DNA from: Methylotenera sp.
Lineage (GTDB): Bacteria > Pseudomonadota > Gammaproteobacteria > Burkholderiales > Methylophilaceae
Reading direction: 5' to 3'
NCBI GenBank assembly: GCA_025360485.1
Contig: JANYCB010000080.1
Span: 1 to 37,018 of the forward strand
Length of the DNA stretch: 37,018 nt
Shown here: positions 7,659-15,605 of the stretch, in pieces
How the letters are laid out: each line of letters opens with the position of its first letter
Numbering within the stretch: the first letter of the stretch is position 1
Notes under the pieces: generated by a model
What the model was told of the DNA's origin: nothing
Database searches by the model: none
Seen by the model: the letters and a program-made list of their open reading frames with translations, nothing else
Program-made: the position numbers and the translations under genes

Positions 7659-9356
7659 ATGTCATATCAAGTATTAGCGCGAAAATGGCGCCCAAAATCG
7701 TTCGAAACCCTAGTCGGCCAGCCGCATGTCGTACGTGCGCTAACGAATGCGCTAACCCAACAAAGGCTTCATCATGCCTACTTACTCACTGGTACACGTG
7801 GCGTGGGAAAAACTACGCTTGCGCGCATTTTGGCTAAATCCCTTAACTGCGAAACTGGCATCACGGCTACACCTTGCGGCGTCTGCAATGCCTGCACAGA
7901 AATTGATCGTGGTCGTTTTGTTGATTTATTAGAAGTAGATGCCGCGAGTAATACGCAAGTAGATGCTATGCGTGATCTGCTCGATAATGCGCAATATGCG
8001 CCCACGGTGGGCCGCTTTAAGGTGTACATCATCGATGAAGTACACATGCTATCTAAAAGCGCCTTCAATGCCATGTTGAAAACACTAGAAGAGCCACCAG
8101 CACACGTTAAATTTATTTTAGCCACCACTGACCCACAAAAAGTGCCTGTGACCGTGCTAAGCCGTTGTTTGCAGTTTAATTTACGGCAAATGGCAAGCAC
8201 AACGATTGCTGAGTATTTACAAAGTGTTCTCACACAAGAAAATATTACTTTTGAGCCTGCCGCCATTAACCTGATTGCACGCGCCGCAGCAGGCAGTATG
8301 CGTGATGCGCTTTCGCTGACCGATCAAGCCATTGCTTACGGCAACCAAACCGTGAATGAAGCCGAAGTGCGCAGCATGTTGGGCGCGATTGACCAGAACT
8401 ATTTATATGAAATTATTCAATCACTTATACAAGGTAATGGCGTTGCCTTGATTGAAAAAGCGCAAAGCATGCAAATGCGCAATATTGCATTTGAAGCAGC
8501 ACTGAATGATTTGGCTAATATTTTGCATCAAATTGCCATGTCACAAACTGTACCCGATTCACTCGCCAACGACTTACCCGAACGCGCCATGCTGTTAGAT
8601 TTAGCACAAAAATTATCACCAGAAACTTTGCAGTTATATTATCAAATTGCGTTGCTAGGCCGCAGGGATATAGGCTTAGCACCAGATGAATATGCAGGTT
8701 TTACCATGACTTTACTGCGTATGTTGGCGTTTTCCCCAACTGAAAAAGTGTCAGAAAAAGCTTCAGAAAAAAATACTGAAAAATCAGTGCCAAACACTCA
8801 AGCTGTTGTGCAAAAGATTGAAATCGCTACTGTAACTTCTACACTGACTCAGCCAGTTGAACCAGTTGCACTTAAACAAACAGAATCTGAACCCCTTGAT
8901 TCCATCAAAAATGATGCTCTGGAAGCCGTGCCGATATTGGCTTCCAGCACTGCTATTTCAGACACGTTTTTTGATGGTAATTGGCGAAAATTAGTTGAGC
9001 AAAGCCTCAAATTAGGTTTGGCACGGGCGCTAGCGCAAAACTGCGAGATGATTGCTTATGATGAAACTAGCATTACCTTGCGCGTTGCAGAAAGTCAAAA
9101 ACACTTAATCAGCGCTAGTTATCAAGAAAAATTATCGAGTGCGATTAACGATTATTTTGGTAGAAAAATTCGCTTAAACTTTGAAGTGAATGCGGAAACC
9201 AATGCTGAAATCAATACGCCCGCGAAGCAAAATGCCAACGAAAAAGCAACAGTGCAAGGCAACGCAGAGGCCGCCATTATGAATGATGGCTTTGTACAGG
9301 CTTTAATGAATGATTTTGGCGCAACCATCATCCCAAATAGTATTAAACCCGTTTAA
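7659..9356 (+). CDS. dnaX: DNA polymerase III subunit gamma/tau (clamp loader)
   Basis: A 565-residue DnaX, the AAA+ motor of the clamp loader and organiser of the replisome. Walker A is GTRGVGKT (45-52). A zinc module has Cys64, 73, 76 and 79. Walker B/DEVH is at 126-129 and the SRC sensor motif at 168-170. Core domains I-III end near residue 365. A charged, repetitive linker (SEKASEKNTEK) and a tau-specific C-terminal domain (about 440-525, DnaE-binding by family) follow. A run of seven A at 8767-8773 creates a slippery A-AAA-AAT, and a -1 shift there meets TGA after one codon. That would give a gamma form of about 373 residues (see findings). The gene follows ffs and precedes ybaB by 26 bases. 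Confidence 0.97.
   Translation: MSYQVLARKWRPKSFETLVGQPHVVRALTNALTQQRLHHAYLLTGTRGVGKTTLARILAKSLNCETGITATPCGVCNACTEIDRGRFVDLLEVDAASNTQVDAMRDLLDNAQYAPTVGRFKVYIIDEVHMLSKSAFNAMLKTLEEPPAHVKFILATTDPQKVPVTVLSRCLQFNLRQMASTTIAEYLQSVLTQENITFEPAAINLIARAAAGSMRDALSLTDQAIAYGNQTVNEAEVRSMLGAIDQNYLYEIIQSLIQGNGVALIEKAQSMQMRNIAFEAALNDLANILHQIAMSQTVPDSLANDLPERAMLLDLAQKLSPETLQLYYQIALLGRRDIGLAPDEYAGFTMTLLRMLAFSPTEKVSEKASEKNTEKSVPNTQAVVQKIEIATVTSTLTQPVEPVALKQTESEPLDSIKNDALEAVPILASSTAISDTFFDGNWRKLVEQSLKLGLARALAQNCEMIAYDETSITLRVAESQKHLISASYQEKLSSAINDYFGRKIRLNFEVNAETNAEINTPAKQNANEKATVQGNAEAAIMNDGFVQALMNDFGATIIPNSIKPV
8768..8788 (+). promoter_or_regulatory. Candidate -1 frameshift site in dnaX
   Basis: The in-frame slippery heptamer A-AAA-AAT (8768-8774) lies at codons 371-372. 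A -1 slip reads TAC then TGA (8777-8779). ACTGA (8775-8779) can pair with TCAGT (8784-8788) around an AAAA loop, a small hairpin directly after the site. No Shine-Dalgarno-like stimulator is visible upstream. In E. coli and several other bacteria, gamma is made from dnaX by -1 frameshifting or transcript slippage at an A-run in the same linker. Function here is inferred. Confidence 0.5.
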
Positions 9357-9382
9357 TCAATTAAATAGCCAAGGAGAAAAAT

Positions 9383-9691
9383 ATGATGAAAGGTGGCATG
9401 GGCAACATGATGAAACAAGCCCAAATGATGCAAGCTAATATGCAAAAAGCACAGGCCGAACTTGCAGTTACCGAAGTTGAAGGTGTAGCGAGCAATGGCA
9501 TGGTAAAAATCACGATGACCTGCAACAACGCTGTGAAGCGCGTGTTCATTGACGAGGCTGCCATGGACGACCGTGAAACGCTTGAAGATTTGATGTTGAT
9601 TGCTTTAAACGATGCCAGAGCCAAGGCAGAAGCGACTAGCGAGGCGCGCATGAAAGGCATGATGCCAGCTGGTCTTAAACTGCCCTTCTAA
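9383..9691 (+). CDS. ybaB: YbaB/EbfC nucleoid-associated protein
   Basis: A 102-residue member of the YbaB/EbfC family of small dimeric DNA-binding proteins that coat the nucleoid. It shows the methionine-rich N-terminal helix (MMKGGMGNMMKQAQMMQANM), the conserved core G-V-A-S-N-G-M-V-K-I-T, and the C-terminal GMMPAGLKLPF. Length matches the family (about 100-110). AAGGAG lies 8 bases before the ATG. It sits between dnaX and recR, as in most proteobacteria, and the tight spacing (26 and 20 bases) points to one transcript. Orthologue function beyond DNA binding is poorly known. Confidence 0.95.
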   Translation: MMKGGMGNMMKQAQMMQANMQKAQAELAVTEVEGVASNGMVKITMTCNNAVKRVFIDEAAMDDRETLEDLMLIALNDARAKAEATSEARMKGMMPAGLKLPF

Positions 9692-9711
9692 GCTAACATT
9701 TAAATTATCTT

Positions 9712-10308
9712 GTGAAAAATCCGCCTGCCCTAGAGCAACTCATCGATTCGCTGCGCTACTTACCTGGCGTGGGGCCAAAATCGGCCTTGCGCATGGCATA
9801 TTACCTGCTGCAACGCGATAGAAGGGGTGCTAGTAAACTAAGTAAAAGTTTAGAAAATGCGCTGCAGGTGCTTGGCCACTGCACACTATGCAATAATTTC
9901 GCTGAAACCAGCATTTGTGCACTATGCGATTCTGAAAAGCGTGAGTCGTCACAATTATGCGTAGTAGAAATGCCAACAGATTTAATGATGATGGAACAAA
10001 CACAATCTTACGGTGGCATGTATTTCGTGTTGATGGGTCGATTGTCACCATTAGATGGTATTGGCCCAAAAGAAATTAACTTGGATAAACTCATTAAACG
10101 TGCGCAAGATGGTCTTGTGCGTGAAGTGATTTTAGCTACTAATTATACCGTAGAAGGTGAAGCGACTGCACATTACATTAGTGAGCTTCTTAAAACACGC
10201 GGCGTTCTTGTCAGCCGTATTGCGCGTGGCTTGCCGATGGGTGGCGAGATAGAATATGTCGATAGCGGAACGCTAGCGCAATCTATTTTAGAGCGCAGAG
10301 CTGTTTAA
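9712..10308 (+). CDS. recR: Recombination mediator RecR
   Basis: A 198-residue RecR, which with RecO (and RecF) loads RecA at SSB-coated gaps. The helix-hairpin-helix region is about residues 10-30 ([17 protein letters not shown]). The zinc finger uses Cys57, 60, 69 and 72. The Toprim domain starts at about 81, with [12 protein letters not shown] and its acidic residues, and the protein ends at the family's usual length of about 200. The start is GTG at 9712, 20 bases after ybaB; the usual RecR N-terminus ([19 protein letters not shown]) supports this. It converges with gph, with only two bases between the stop codons and no terminator hairpin visible. Confidence 0.96.
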   Translation: MKNPPALEQLIDSLRYLPGVGPKSALRMAYYLLQRDRRGASKLSKSLENALQVLGHCTLCNNFAETSICALCDSEKRESSQLCVVEMPTDLMMMEQTQSYGGMYFVLMGRLSPLDGIGPKEINLDKLIKRAQDGLVREVILATNYTVEGEATAHYISELLKTRGVLVSRIARGLPMGGEIEYVDSGTLAQSILERRAV

Positions 10309-10310
10309 AA

Positions 10311-10958
10311 CTAAATCAAATCCAAAAGCGCTTTAGGCTCATCTATTAAGGCATCTGCGCCCCATTCATAGGGTTTGTCAGTAACATCTATATAGCCAAA
10401 CAAGGCTACAACAGTTTTTAAGCCCGCCGCCTTACCTGCCTGAATATCACGTTCCGCGTCACCAACATACAGGCAATGCTGTGGGCTAACGCCAATTTGG
10501 CTACAGGCTAATAATAAAGTCTCTGGCGAAGGTTTTGGTTTTGCCGCATCATCCCCGCTCACTACGCAAACCGCGCGCTTATCCAAACCCATACTTTCTA
10601 TTAAACGTCTTGTAAACCTACCTGGTTTATTGGTGACAACTCCCCATTTTAAACCTTTATTTTCAATGGCTTGCAATAACTCTGCAATGCCCTCTAATAG
10701 CTCAGGACTGCGCATAAAAACGGTATCGTAAATCGCTAAATATTCATCGCGCATGGCAATAAAACTGGCATCACTTGGTGTAATGCCAAAGCCCAATCCA
10801 ATTAAACCACGCGAGCCGTGCGATGCAAACGGGCGTATGGCAGCTTCACTTAATGGTTTTCTACCATGCTGTTTTAGTTGAATATTGAGCGCGTGGCCTA
10901 AATCGGGAGCGGTATCTACAAGTGTCCCGTCAAGGTCGAAAAGTATCGTACTGATCAA
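10311..10958 (-). CDS. gph: Phosphoglycolate phosphatase (HAD family)
   Basis: A 215-residue HAD hydrolase. Motif I is FDLDGTLVDT with nucleophile D8 and acid D10. Motif II is in VVTNKPG, the lysine motif is in KPKPSPETLL, and motif IV is VGDAERDI. The cap is the small alpha-helical C1 type. By family and by its place directly after ubiG, this is Gph, which clears 2-phosphoglycolate from oxidative DNA-end repair or Rubisco side reactions. Substrate is not provable from sequence, since HAD enzymes are promiscuous. The start is TTG at 10958, supported by an AGGAG six bases upstream inside the end of ubiG. The gap to ubiG is two bases, so the genes are coupled. Confidence 0.9.
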   Translation of the reverse strand: MISTILFDLDGTLVDTAPDLGHALNIQLKQHGRKPLSEAAIRPFASHGSRGLIGLGFGITPSDASFIAMRDEYLAIYDTVFMRSPELLEGIAELLQAIENKGLKWGVVTNKPGRFTRRLIESMGLDKRAVCVVSGDDAAKPKPSPETLLLACSQIGVSPQHCLYVGDAERDIQAGKAAGLKTVVALFGYIDVTDKPYEWGADALIDEPKALLDLI

Positions 10959-10960
10959 CT

Positions 10961-11656
10961 CTAGCTCCTAATCATATGCATCATATAATTCACAGAAACA
11001 TCACCACCTAGCCAATAATGCTGCGTGATGGGGTTATAACTCATGCCAATTTGATGATTGAGAGACAGGTCTGCAACCCGCGCCCAACTTGCTAACTCGG
11101 AAGGTTTGATGAATTTTTTATAATCGTGCGTACCGCGCGGCAGCATGTTTAAAATATACTCGGCACCAACCACTGCTAACAAATAGGCCTTTGGGTTGCG
11201 ATTAATCGTCGAAAAAAATACGTGCCCGCCAGGTTTAACTAAAGCCGCGCAAGCGCGAACCACGCTAGCAGGGTCAGGCACGTGTTCTAGCATTTCCAAA
11301 CATGTCACCACATCGAAACTTTCTGGTTGTTCTTCCGCTAATTTTTCGACTGCAATTAAGCGATAATCAACGTCAACCCCGCTTTCTAGGCCGTGCAAAT
11401 GCGCCACTTTCAGCGCCTTTTCGCCTAAATCGATACCTGTTACTTTTGCTCCTTTTTCAGCTATAGATTCGCTCAATATGCCGCCACCGCAGCCTACATC
11501 TAACACAGTCTTGCCATTTAACGAAACCGCTTTATCGATGTAATTTAATCGTAACGGATTAATATCGTGAAGCGGCCTAAATTCACTGGTTTTATCCCAC
11601 CATTTATGCGCTAAGTCACTAAATTTATTAAGTTCTGTAGTATAAAAATTACTCAT
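10961..11656 (-). CDS. ubiG: Ubiquinone biosynthesis O-methyltransferase UbiG
   Basis: A 231-residue class I SAM methyltransferase. Motif I is [10 protein letters not shown] (51-60), followed by an acidic [11 protein letters not shown] strand that binds SAM ribose. Family-specific stretches include [19 protein letters not shown] near the N-terminus and [20 protein letters not shown]. UbiG performs both O-methylations of the ubiquinone ring, at the membrane surface in the Ubi complex. Length is typical (about 230-240). It overlaps the end of mtaD by 4 bases and precedes gph by two. The mtaD-ubiG-gph set is common in beta- and gammaproteobacteria. Confidence 0.95.
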   Translation of the reverse strand: MSNFYTTELNKFSDLAHKWWDKTSEFRPLHDINPLRLNYIDKAVSLNGKTVLDVGCGGGILSESIAEKGAKVTGIDLGEKALKVAHLHGLESGVDVDYRLIAVEKLAEEQPESFDVVTCLEMLEHVPDPASVVRACAALVKPGGHVFFSTINRNPKAYLLAVVGAEYILNMLPRGTHDYKKFIKPSELASWARVADLSLNHQIGMSYNPITQHYWLGGDVSVNYMMHMIRS

Positions 11657-13023
11657 ATTGTTTGCTCGCTTGACCTAAATTGTGCCACTTTATTCTGCCA
11701 CTTATTGATAATATCGCTTAATTCTTGTGGTTCAACATTGCTATAGACACCGTCGCTACTATTCGGTTTGTGATATTTTAAATCGCCATTCACCCACACA
11801 TGGCTAACTTGCTCTCGCCCAGCCACGTACACCAAATGCGAAGCCACATCAAAACAAGGCCGCATGTTCATATCGCTCATTCTCACGGCAGTTAAGTCAG
11901 CCAATTTGCCAGTTTCTATGGAGCCTATTTTGTCATCCAAACCTAAAGCCTTAGCTCCATTGATAGTGGCCATGCGCAAAACTTCATGTGCAGAAACAGC
12001 TGTCGCATTGCCGCTCTGCCCTTTGGCTAGCAATGCAGCTAGGCGCATTTCAGCAAACAAATCTAAGCGATTGTTACTTGCTGCACCATCAGTCCCCAAG
12101 CCAATATTGACGCCATGTTTAGCATATTCAGCAATCGGGGCAATACCAGAAGCTAGCTTTAAATTTGAGCTTGGGCAATGCGCAATACTACAACCATGCT
12201 CGATCAACAATTTAATTTCCGCGTCATCCAAATACACACAATGCGCAAAAGTTAAATTGGGTCCTAATAAACCCAAGTTCGCCAATCGGTTTAACGGCCG
12301 CAAACCATGTGTTTTCTCGCTTTCGCTAATTTCATGTTGCGTTTCATGCATGTGGGTATGCACGCCAATATTCACTTGCTCGGCTAGCGTCATAATGCGC
12401 TGAAACGTCGCGTCTGTAACGGTATAAGGCGCATGCGGCGCAAAACTGAAGCTAATCAACGCTTCGTCACGTAGCGCATCGCGCGCCTCTAAGCCTTGTT
12501 GAATATAGCTTTCCGCATCATTAGCGTAATTAGTGGCAAACTCTAACACCACAAGCCCTAAATTTGCACGCATACCAATTTTTACACACGCCTCGGCAGC
12601 GGCAAGTGGGTGAAAATACATATCATTAAAAGTGGTCATGCCGCCACTTAGCATTTCTGCACATGCCAGCAGCGTGCCATCATGTACAAAATTGAGCGAC
12701 ATCAATTGCGCCTCAGCAGGCCAAATATGCTGCTCCAACCAAGGCATCAGAGGAAGATCATCAGCTAAACCACGCATTAAGTTCATGGCCGCATGTGTGT
12801 GGCAATTAATTAAACCTGGCATTAATACCTGATCATTTAACTGAACAGTTTCGTTGGCTTGATATCGGTCATGCACAGCAGTGATTGCGCAAATGTCAAT
12901 AATGACGCCCGATTGAATAATTACAGCTTGATGTTCTAACAAAGTATTTTGGGGAATAATAGGTAGCAGCCAGCGTGCTTCAATGATTAAATCTGCTTTT
13001 ATCAAATCAACGTTTTTATTCAT
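11653..13023 (-). CDS. mtaD: 5-methylthioadenosine/S-adenosylhomocysteine deaminase-like amidohydrolase
   Basis: A 456-residue TRZ/ATZ-family amidohydrolase. Metal ligands are visible as HTH (H75, H77) in [20 protein letters not shown], then HTHMHET, HCVYL and GTDGAASNN with the catalytic Asp. Family members most like this deaminate S-adenosylhomocysteine or methylthioadenosine in the cytoplasm, and being next to ubiG, a SAM-using methyltransferase that makes SAH, fits. Exact substrate is inference; other amidohydrolases (guanine, chlorohydrolase-like) share these motifs. No ribosome site precedes the ATG at 13023; a TATAAT lies six bases upstream, so the mRNA could be leaderless. The gene overlaps ubiG by 4 bases. 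Confidence 0.85.
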   Translation of the reverse strand: MNKNVDLIKADLIIEARWLLPIIPQNTLLEHQAVIIQSGVIIDICAITAVHDRYQANETVQLNDQVLMPGLINCHTHAAMNLMRGLADDLPLMPWLEQHIWPAEAQLMSLNFVHDGTLLACAEMLSGGMTTFNDMYFHPLAAAEACVKIGMRANLGLVVLEFATNYANDAESYIQQGLEARDALRDEALISFSFAPHAPYTVTDATFQRIMTLAEQVNIGVHTHMHETQHEISESEKTHGLRPLNRLANLGLLGPNLTFAHCVYLDDAEIKLLIEHGCSIAHCPSSNLKLASGIAPIAEYAKHGVNIGLGTDGAASNNRLDLFAEMRLAALLAKGQSGNATAVSAHEVLRMATINGAKALGLDDKIGSIETGKLADLTAVRMSDMNMRPCFDVASHLVYVAGREQVSHVWVNGDLKYHKPNSSDGVYSNVEPQELSDIINKWQNKVAQFRSSEQTI

Positions 13024-13029
13024 TTTGCC

Positions 13030-13035
13030 ATTATA
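13030..13035 (-). promoter_or_regulatory. -10 box abutting the mtaD start codon
   Basis: On the minus strand TATAAT is followed by GGCAAA and then the ATG. Transcription would begin at or within a base or two of the start codon. The -35 region is weak. It lies 42 bases downstream of the ompA terminator, so the mtaD-ubiG-gph operon needs its own promoter here. Confidence 0.5.
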
Positions 13036-13070
13036 GCGATTTAAAGCACCTTCTATAAAATCCAGACAAT

Positions 13071-13097
13071 AAAAATCCCCGCTTTGGCGGGGTTTTT
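13071..13097 (-). terminator. Rho-independent terminator of ompA
   Basis: CCCCGC (13077-13082), TTTG loop, GCGGGG (13087-13092) form a GC-rich 6-bp stem. On the minus strand the stem is followed by ATTTTTATTG, a proper U-tract. It starts 17 bases after the ompA stop. The other strand also carries six T after the stem, so the structure could work in both directions. Confidence 0.9.
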
Positions 13098-13113
13098 TAT
13101 TAAGAAATCCGAC

Positions 13114-14226
13114 TTAGTTACAGCCAGTCTCTTTTTGACCTTCGGCCTTGATTGTTACACGACGGTTAGGTTGTAAGCAAGAAATCAGTTTCTTCGTTGC
13201 TTTGTTACCTTTACATTGCACAACAGGCTCAGATTCGCCTTTACCCACAGATGAAATAATGCCTGAATCTACACCTTGAGCAACTAAGTAATCTGCAACT
13301 TGTTTAGCACGACGCTCTGAAAGTTTTTGGTTGTAAGCATCTGAACCAATACGATCAGTGTGACCTGTAACAATCACTGCTTTGATTTCTGGATTAGCTT
13401 TAATTTTAGCAGCCGCTTCATCTAATGCAGCTTTACCTTCAGCTTTTAAGTTTGCTTTATCAAAACCGAACAGTTTTTCTGCACCAACAGTAATCGTATC
13501 CATTTGTGGAGTACATTTTACTGGTTCTGGAACTGGCTCAGGAGCCGGTGCTGGAGCTGGTTCTGGCGCTGGCTCTACTGCAGCGATTGGCGCTGGTTCT
13601 GGCGCTGGCTCAGCCACTACTGGTGCCGGTGCGCCAAAACGAATTAAACCACCTAAATTAAGCAGCGTATTAGCTACTGTGCTAGTGTTGTCAGCAGCAC
13701 CTAATGCTGTTCTGCCAAGAGGAGCACGGCTCCATTGTTCACGCAAATCAGCTTGCAAGCCAATATTGTCGCTGAAGAGATATTGTGCGCCTAAACCAAC
13801 GTTACCCAACCATGATGTTTTGCTCGAAGCACCTGCAGCGCCAGGAAATGAATAATCAACCTTATTACGAGCAGCACCTAAACCAGCCAATAAGAATGGG
13901 CGGAAATTGCTACGACTAAACATGTACAAAGCATCTAAACCCAGTGAAGTTTGTTTATAACGTCCAGAGGAACCTACAATACCTGTATCTTGGCGAGCAG
14001 TGTCATAGCCTAAACCACCTTGTACGTCCCAGCTTTCGCTTAACTCTTTACCTAATTTCAAAAATACGCCTGGGCCATTTTTAGCATTCAAATCGCTATC
14101 TGTATTGACATAGCTAACGCCCGGTAATGCGTACCATGCGCCACGGAACATATCTTCAGCTGAGGCTGTAAAGGCTGTAAGACTGAGTGTTGCTGCAACA
14201 GCAAGACCGACTAATTTCTTATTCAT
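13114..14226 (-). CDS. ompA: OmpA-family outer-membrane porin/peptidoglycan anchor
   Basis: A 370-residue precursor when started at the ATG at 14226, which has AAGGAG (14235-14240) 8 bases upstream and gives a clean signal peptide (residues 1-23, MNKKLVGLAVAATLSLTAFT then ASA|ED). An in-frame start 30 bases earlier lacks a ribosome site. An eight-strand-like beta-barrel domain (about 24-205) is followed by a Pro/Ala/Glu-rich linker (about 210-245) and a C-terminal OmpA-like peptidoglycan-binding domain (about 255-350) with GHTDRIGSDAYNQKLSERRA. Four cysteines occur in the C-terminal part. It ties the outer membrane to the wall. It has its own promoter (14287-14315) and terminator. Confidence 0.93.
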   Translation of the reverse strand: MNKKLVGLAVAATLSLTAFTASAEDMFRGAWYALPGVSYVNTDSDLNAKNGPGVFLKLGKELSESWDVQGGLGYDTARQDTGIVGSSGRYKQTSLGLDALYMFSRSNFRPFLLAGLGAARNKVDYSFPGAAGASSKTSWLGNVGLGAQYLFSDNIGLQADLREQWSRAPLGRTALGAADNTSTVANTLLNLGGLIRFGAPAPVVAEPAPEPAPIAAVEPAPEPAPAPAPEPVPEPVKCTPQMDTITVGAEKLFGFDKANLKAEGKAALDEAAAKIKANPEIKAVIVTGHTDRIGSDAYNQKLSERRAKQVADYLVAQGVDSGIISSVGKGESEPVVQCKGNKATKKLISCLQPNRRVTIKAEGQKETGCN

Positions 14227-14286
14227 TGTAAAAACTCCTTGGTTATCAAACTTCAAACAAACATTAAATCAACTATCCACTCATAA

Positions 14287-14315
14287 ACTATACTTAATCT
14301 AGACTAACTATGCAA
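14287..14315 (-). promoter_or_regulatory. Sigma-70 promoter of ompA
   Basis: On the minus strand: TTGCAT (14310-14315), 17 bases, TATAGT (14287-14292). Spacing is ideal and the -35 box lies inside the last codons of the MfnB-like gene. The leader would be about 55 bases and contains the strong AAGGAG. It allows ompA to be expressed independently of the cofactor operon upstream. Confidence 0.65.
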
Positions 14316-15032
14316 CGCTAACCGCTTGCTTTCTTGCGCTTTTTCGTTAATTTTGTTGTGTGAGCGCAACATATCTCCAACTTCAATAACCTTGACGCTA
14401 CTTAAATCACTTTTTCGCGATAAGTTTTTACACACCCCACCTCTAAAACCAATGTATGTTGGATTGTATTCTATTAAAAAATCTATATGTTGTGGTCTCA
14501 GCGACCCAGCCAAACCCGATTTTAAATGGTATTGATGACAAGTTTGTGTAAAATTTTGTAATTCGTGCTTAGTTTGCACTTGTAACAAATTTTCCTGCTT
14601 TATTTTCGTGTCTAGCATCGCTCCCCAAAAACCCGCCAGCTTTATTAATTCCAGTAAATTAAAATCGATTGCTTCATCAGCAAAAAATACCGCCACAATT
14701 TTAATACCCCTGCTGACTAAGCTTTGTATAGTCCGCTCAAAATTGTTCGTATAAAAAAGCGGCGATATCGCGATTTTAATCATGTCCACGCCCAATAACG
14801 CGCGCGCTTCAATATCTTGAACTAGTTCAATTAAAGAGCCATGTTGCTCACCTACCGTTGCGCTAACCAATCCACGCCCATTTATAGCTTGTAAAATTCG
14901 TTTTGTTTCTTGTAAATCTAGCGCTCCGAGCGCACCTATGTTGGGATCTTTTAAATCGATAATGTTCACGCCAAGATCAAGCGCCAACATGGCCTCCTCA
15001 ACATTTTTGACGCTAATTAATAACTGCGTCAT
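14304..15032 (-). CDS. mfnB: (5-formylfuran-3-yl)methyl phosphate synthase (MfnB-like, DUF556)
   Basis: A 242-residue TIM-barrel protein of the MfnB family. MfnB condenses two glyceraldehyde-3-phosphate to the furan phosphate precursor of methanofuran; methylotrophic bacteria use a related methylofuran in the formyltransferase/hydrolase (Fhc) complex. The active-site pattern is visible: K28 in IDLKDPNIGALGAL, K86 in MIKIAISPLFY, and D141 with K145 in MLDTKIKQ. These positions correspond to the Lys/Asp set I recall for the archaeal enzyme. Start and the DUF447 stop overlap by 4 bases, with TAGGAG 10 bases upstream. It is the last gene of the purA-linked cofactor cassette. Family placement is firm; the bacterial product is inferred. 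Confidence 0.9.
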   Translation of the reverse strand: MTQLLISVKNVEEAMLALDLGVNIIDLKDPNIGALGALDLQETKRILQAINGRGLVSATVGEQHGSLIELVQDIEARALLGVDMIKIAISPLFYTNNFERTIQSLVSRGIKIVAVFFADEAIDFNLLELIKLAGFWGAMLDTKIKQENLLQVQTKHELQNFTQTCHQYHLKSGLAGSLRPQHIDFLIEYNPTYIGFRGGVCKNLSRKSDLSSVKVIEVGDMLRSHNKINEKAQESKRLALHS

Positions 15033-15604
15033 GCTTGATTTTCTCCTAATTGTTCAGCATAAAAATTATCTATTTTTTCCATCAACCAACCCCAGGCTTG
15101 GTTCTCACGTTCGCCAGCAGTTTTATCAATAGCTATTTGCAAATACTGCAACTCTGTCTGAATTTTTTCGCGTGGCAACATGTGCAATCGGCTGGCGAGC
15201 ACCGCTAATTCTAATACTGCAGCTTGCGCACGGTTAAACCCTTGAAAAGACTGATGATTTTCTTCAGTTATTTTTTTCATGACTAACTGTGGCCGTATTT
15301 CGTCTTCACGCACTTCAACCAGCACTAATTCGGCGTGCGATAAACAATCAGAAAGCCTGAAGCCCTTGATTTTATTGGCTTGCGTAAGTTGCCATACTTG
15401 CCGATTGGTAAGTGCGCCAGCGAAAACGCGCACATCATCGGTAAGATTCATTACTGCATTTTTAGTCACGAGAATATTATCCAATGTCCTCGAAGGTTTG
15501 TAAGGTGAAATCACGATGTAGTCATTCTCATGGCGCACACCAAATGGCGTCACATGTGGGTTTCCTGCCAAATCGACACTGATAATAATCGTTTCAAAAA
15601 TCAT
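15029..15604 (-). CDS. DUF447 family protein linked to H4MPT metabolism
   Basis: A 191-residue protein. The N-terminal half looks like a split-barrel flavin-binding fold of the DUF447 family (ETIIISVDLAGNPHVTPFGV, then NLTDDVRVFAGALTNR), and the C-terminal half is helical (ERENQAWGWLMEKIDNFY). The family is found mainly in methanogens and in bacteria with H4MPT-dependent C1 metabolism, and its biochemical role is unknown to me. The one-base gap after the dihydropteroate-synthase-like gene and the 4-base overlap with mfnB imply coordinated expression. A role in methanopterin or methanofuran assembly is inferred from this context only. Confidence 0.82.
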   Translation of the reverse strand: MIFETIIISVDLAGNPHVTPFGVRHENDYIVISPYKPSRTLDNILVTKNAVMNLTDDVRVFAGALTNRQVWQLTQANKIKGFRLSDCLSHAELVLVEVREDEIRPQLVMKKITEENHQSFQGFNRAQAAVLELAVLASRLHMLPREKIQTELQYLQIAIDKTAGERENQAWGWLMEKIDNFYAEQLGENQA

Positions 15605-15605
15605 A

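Noticed and set aside
7441-7660. A tRNA gene between the cyclase and dnaX
   Set aside because: The folded segment carries the SRP RNA core and end pairing, not a cloverleaf or CCA end.
13501-13625. GC-rich direct repeats that could be taken for a tandem repeat or CRISPR
   Set aside because: They encode the Pro/Ala/Glu linker of OmpA; there are no spacers or conserved repeat units.
13382-13855. 157-residue plus-strand frame opposite ompA with Gly/Ala/Ser repeats
   Set aside because: The repeats are the complement of the Pro/Ala/Glu linker codons of ompA; no independent evidence.
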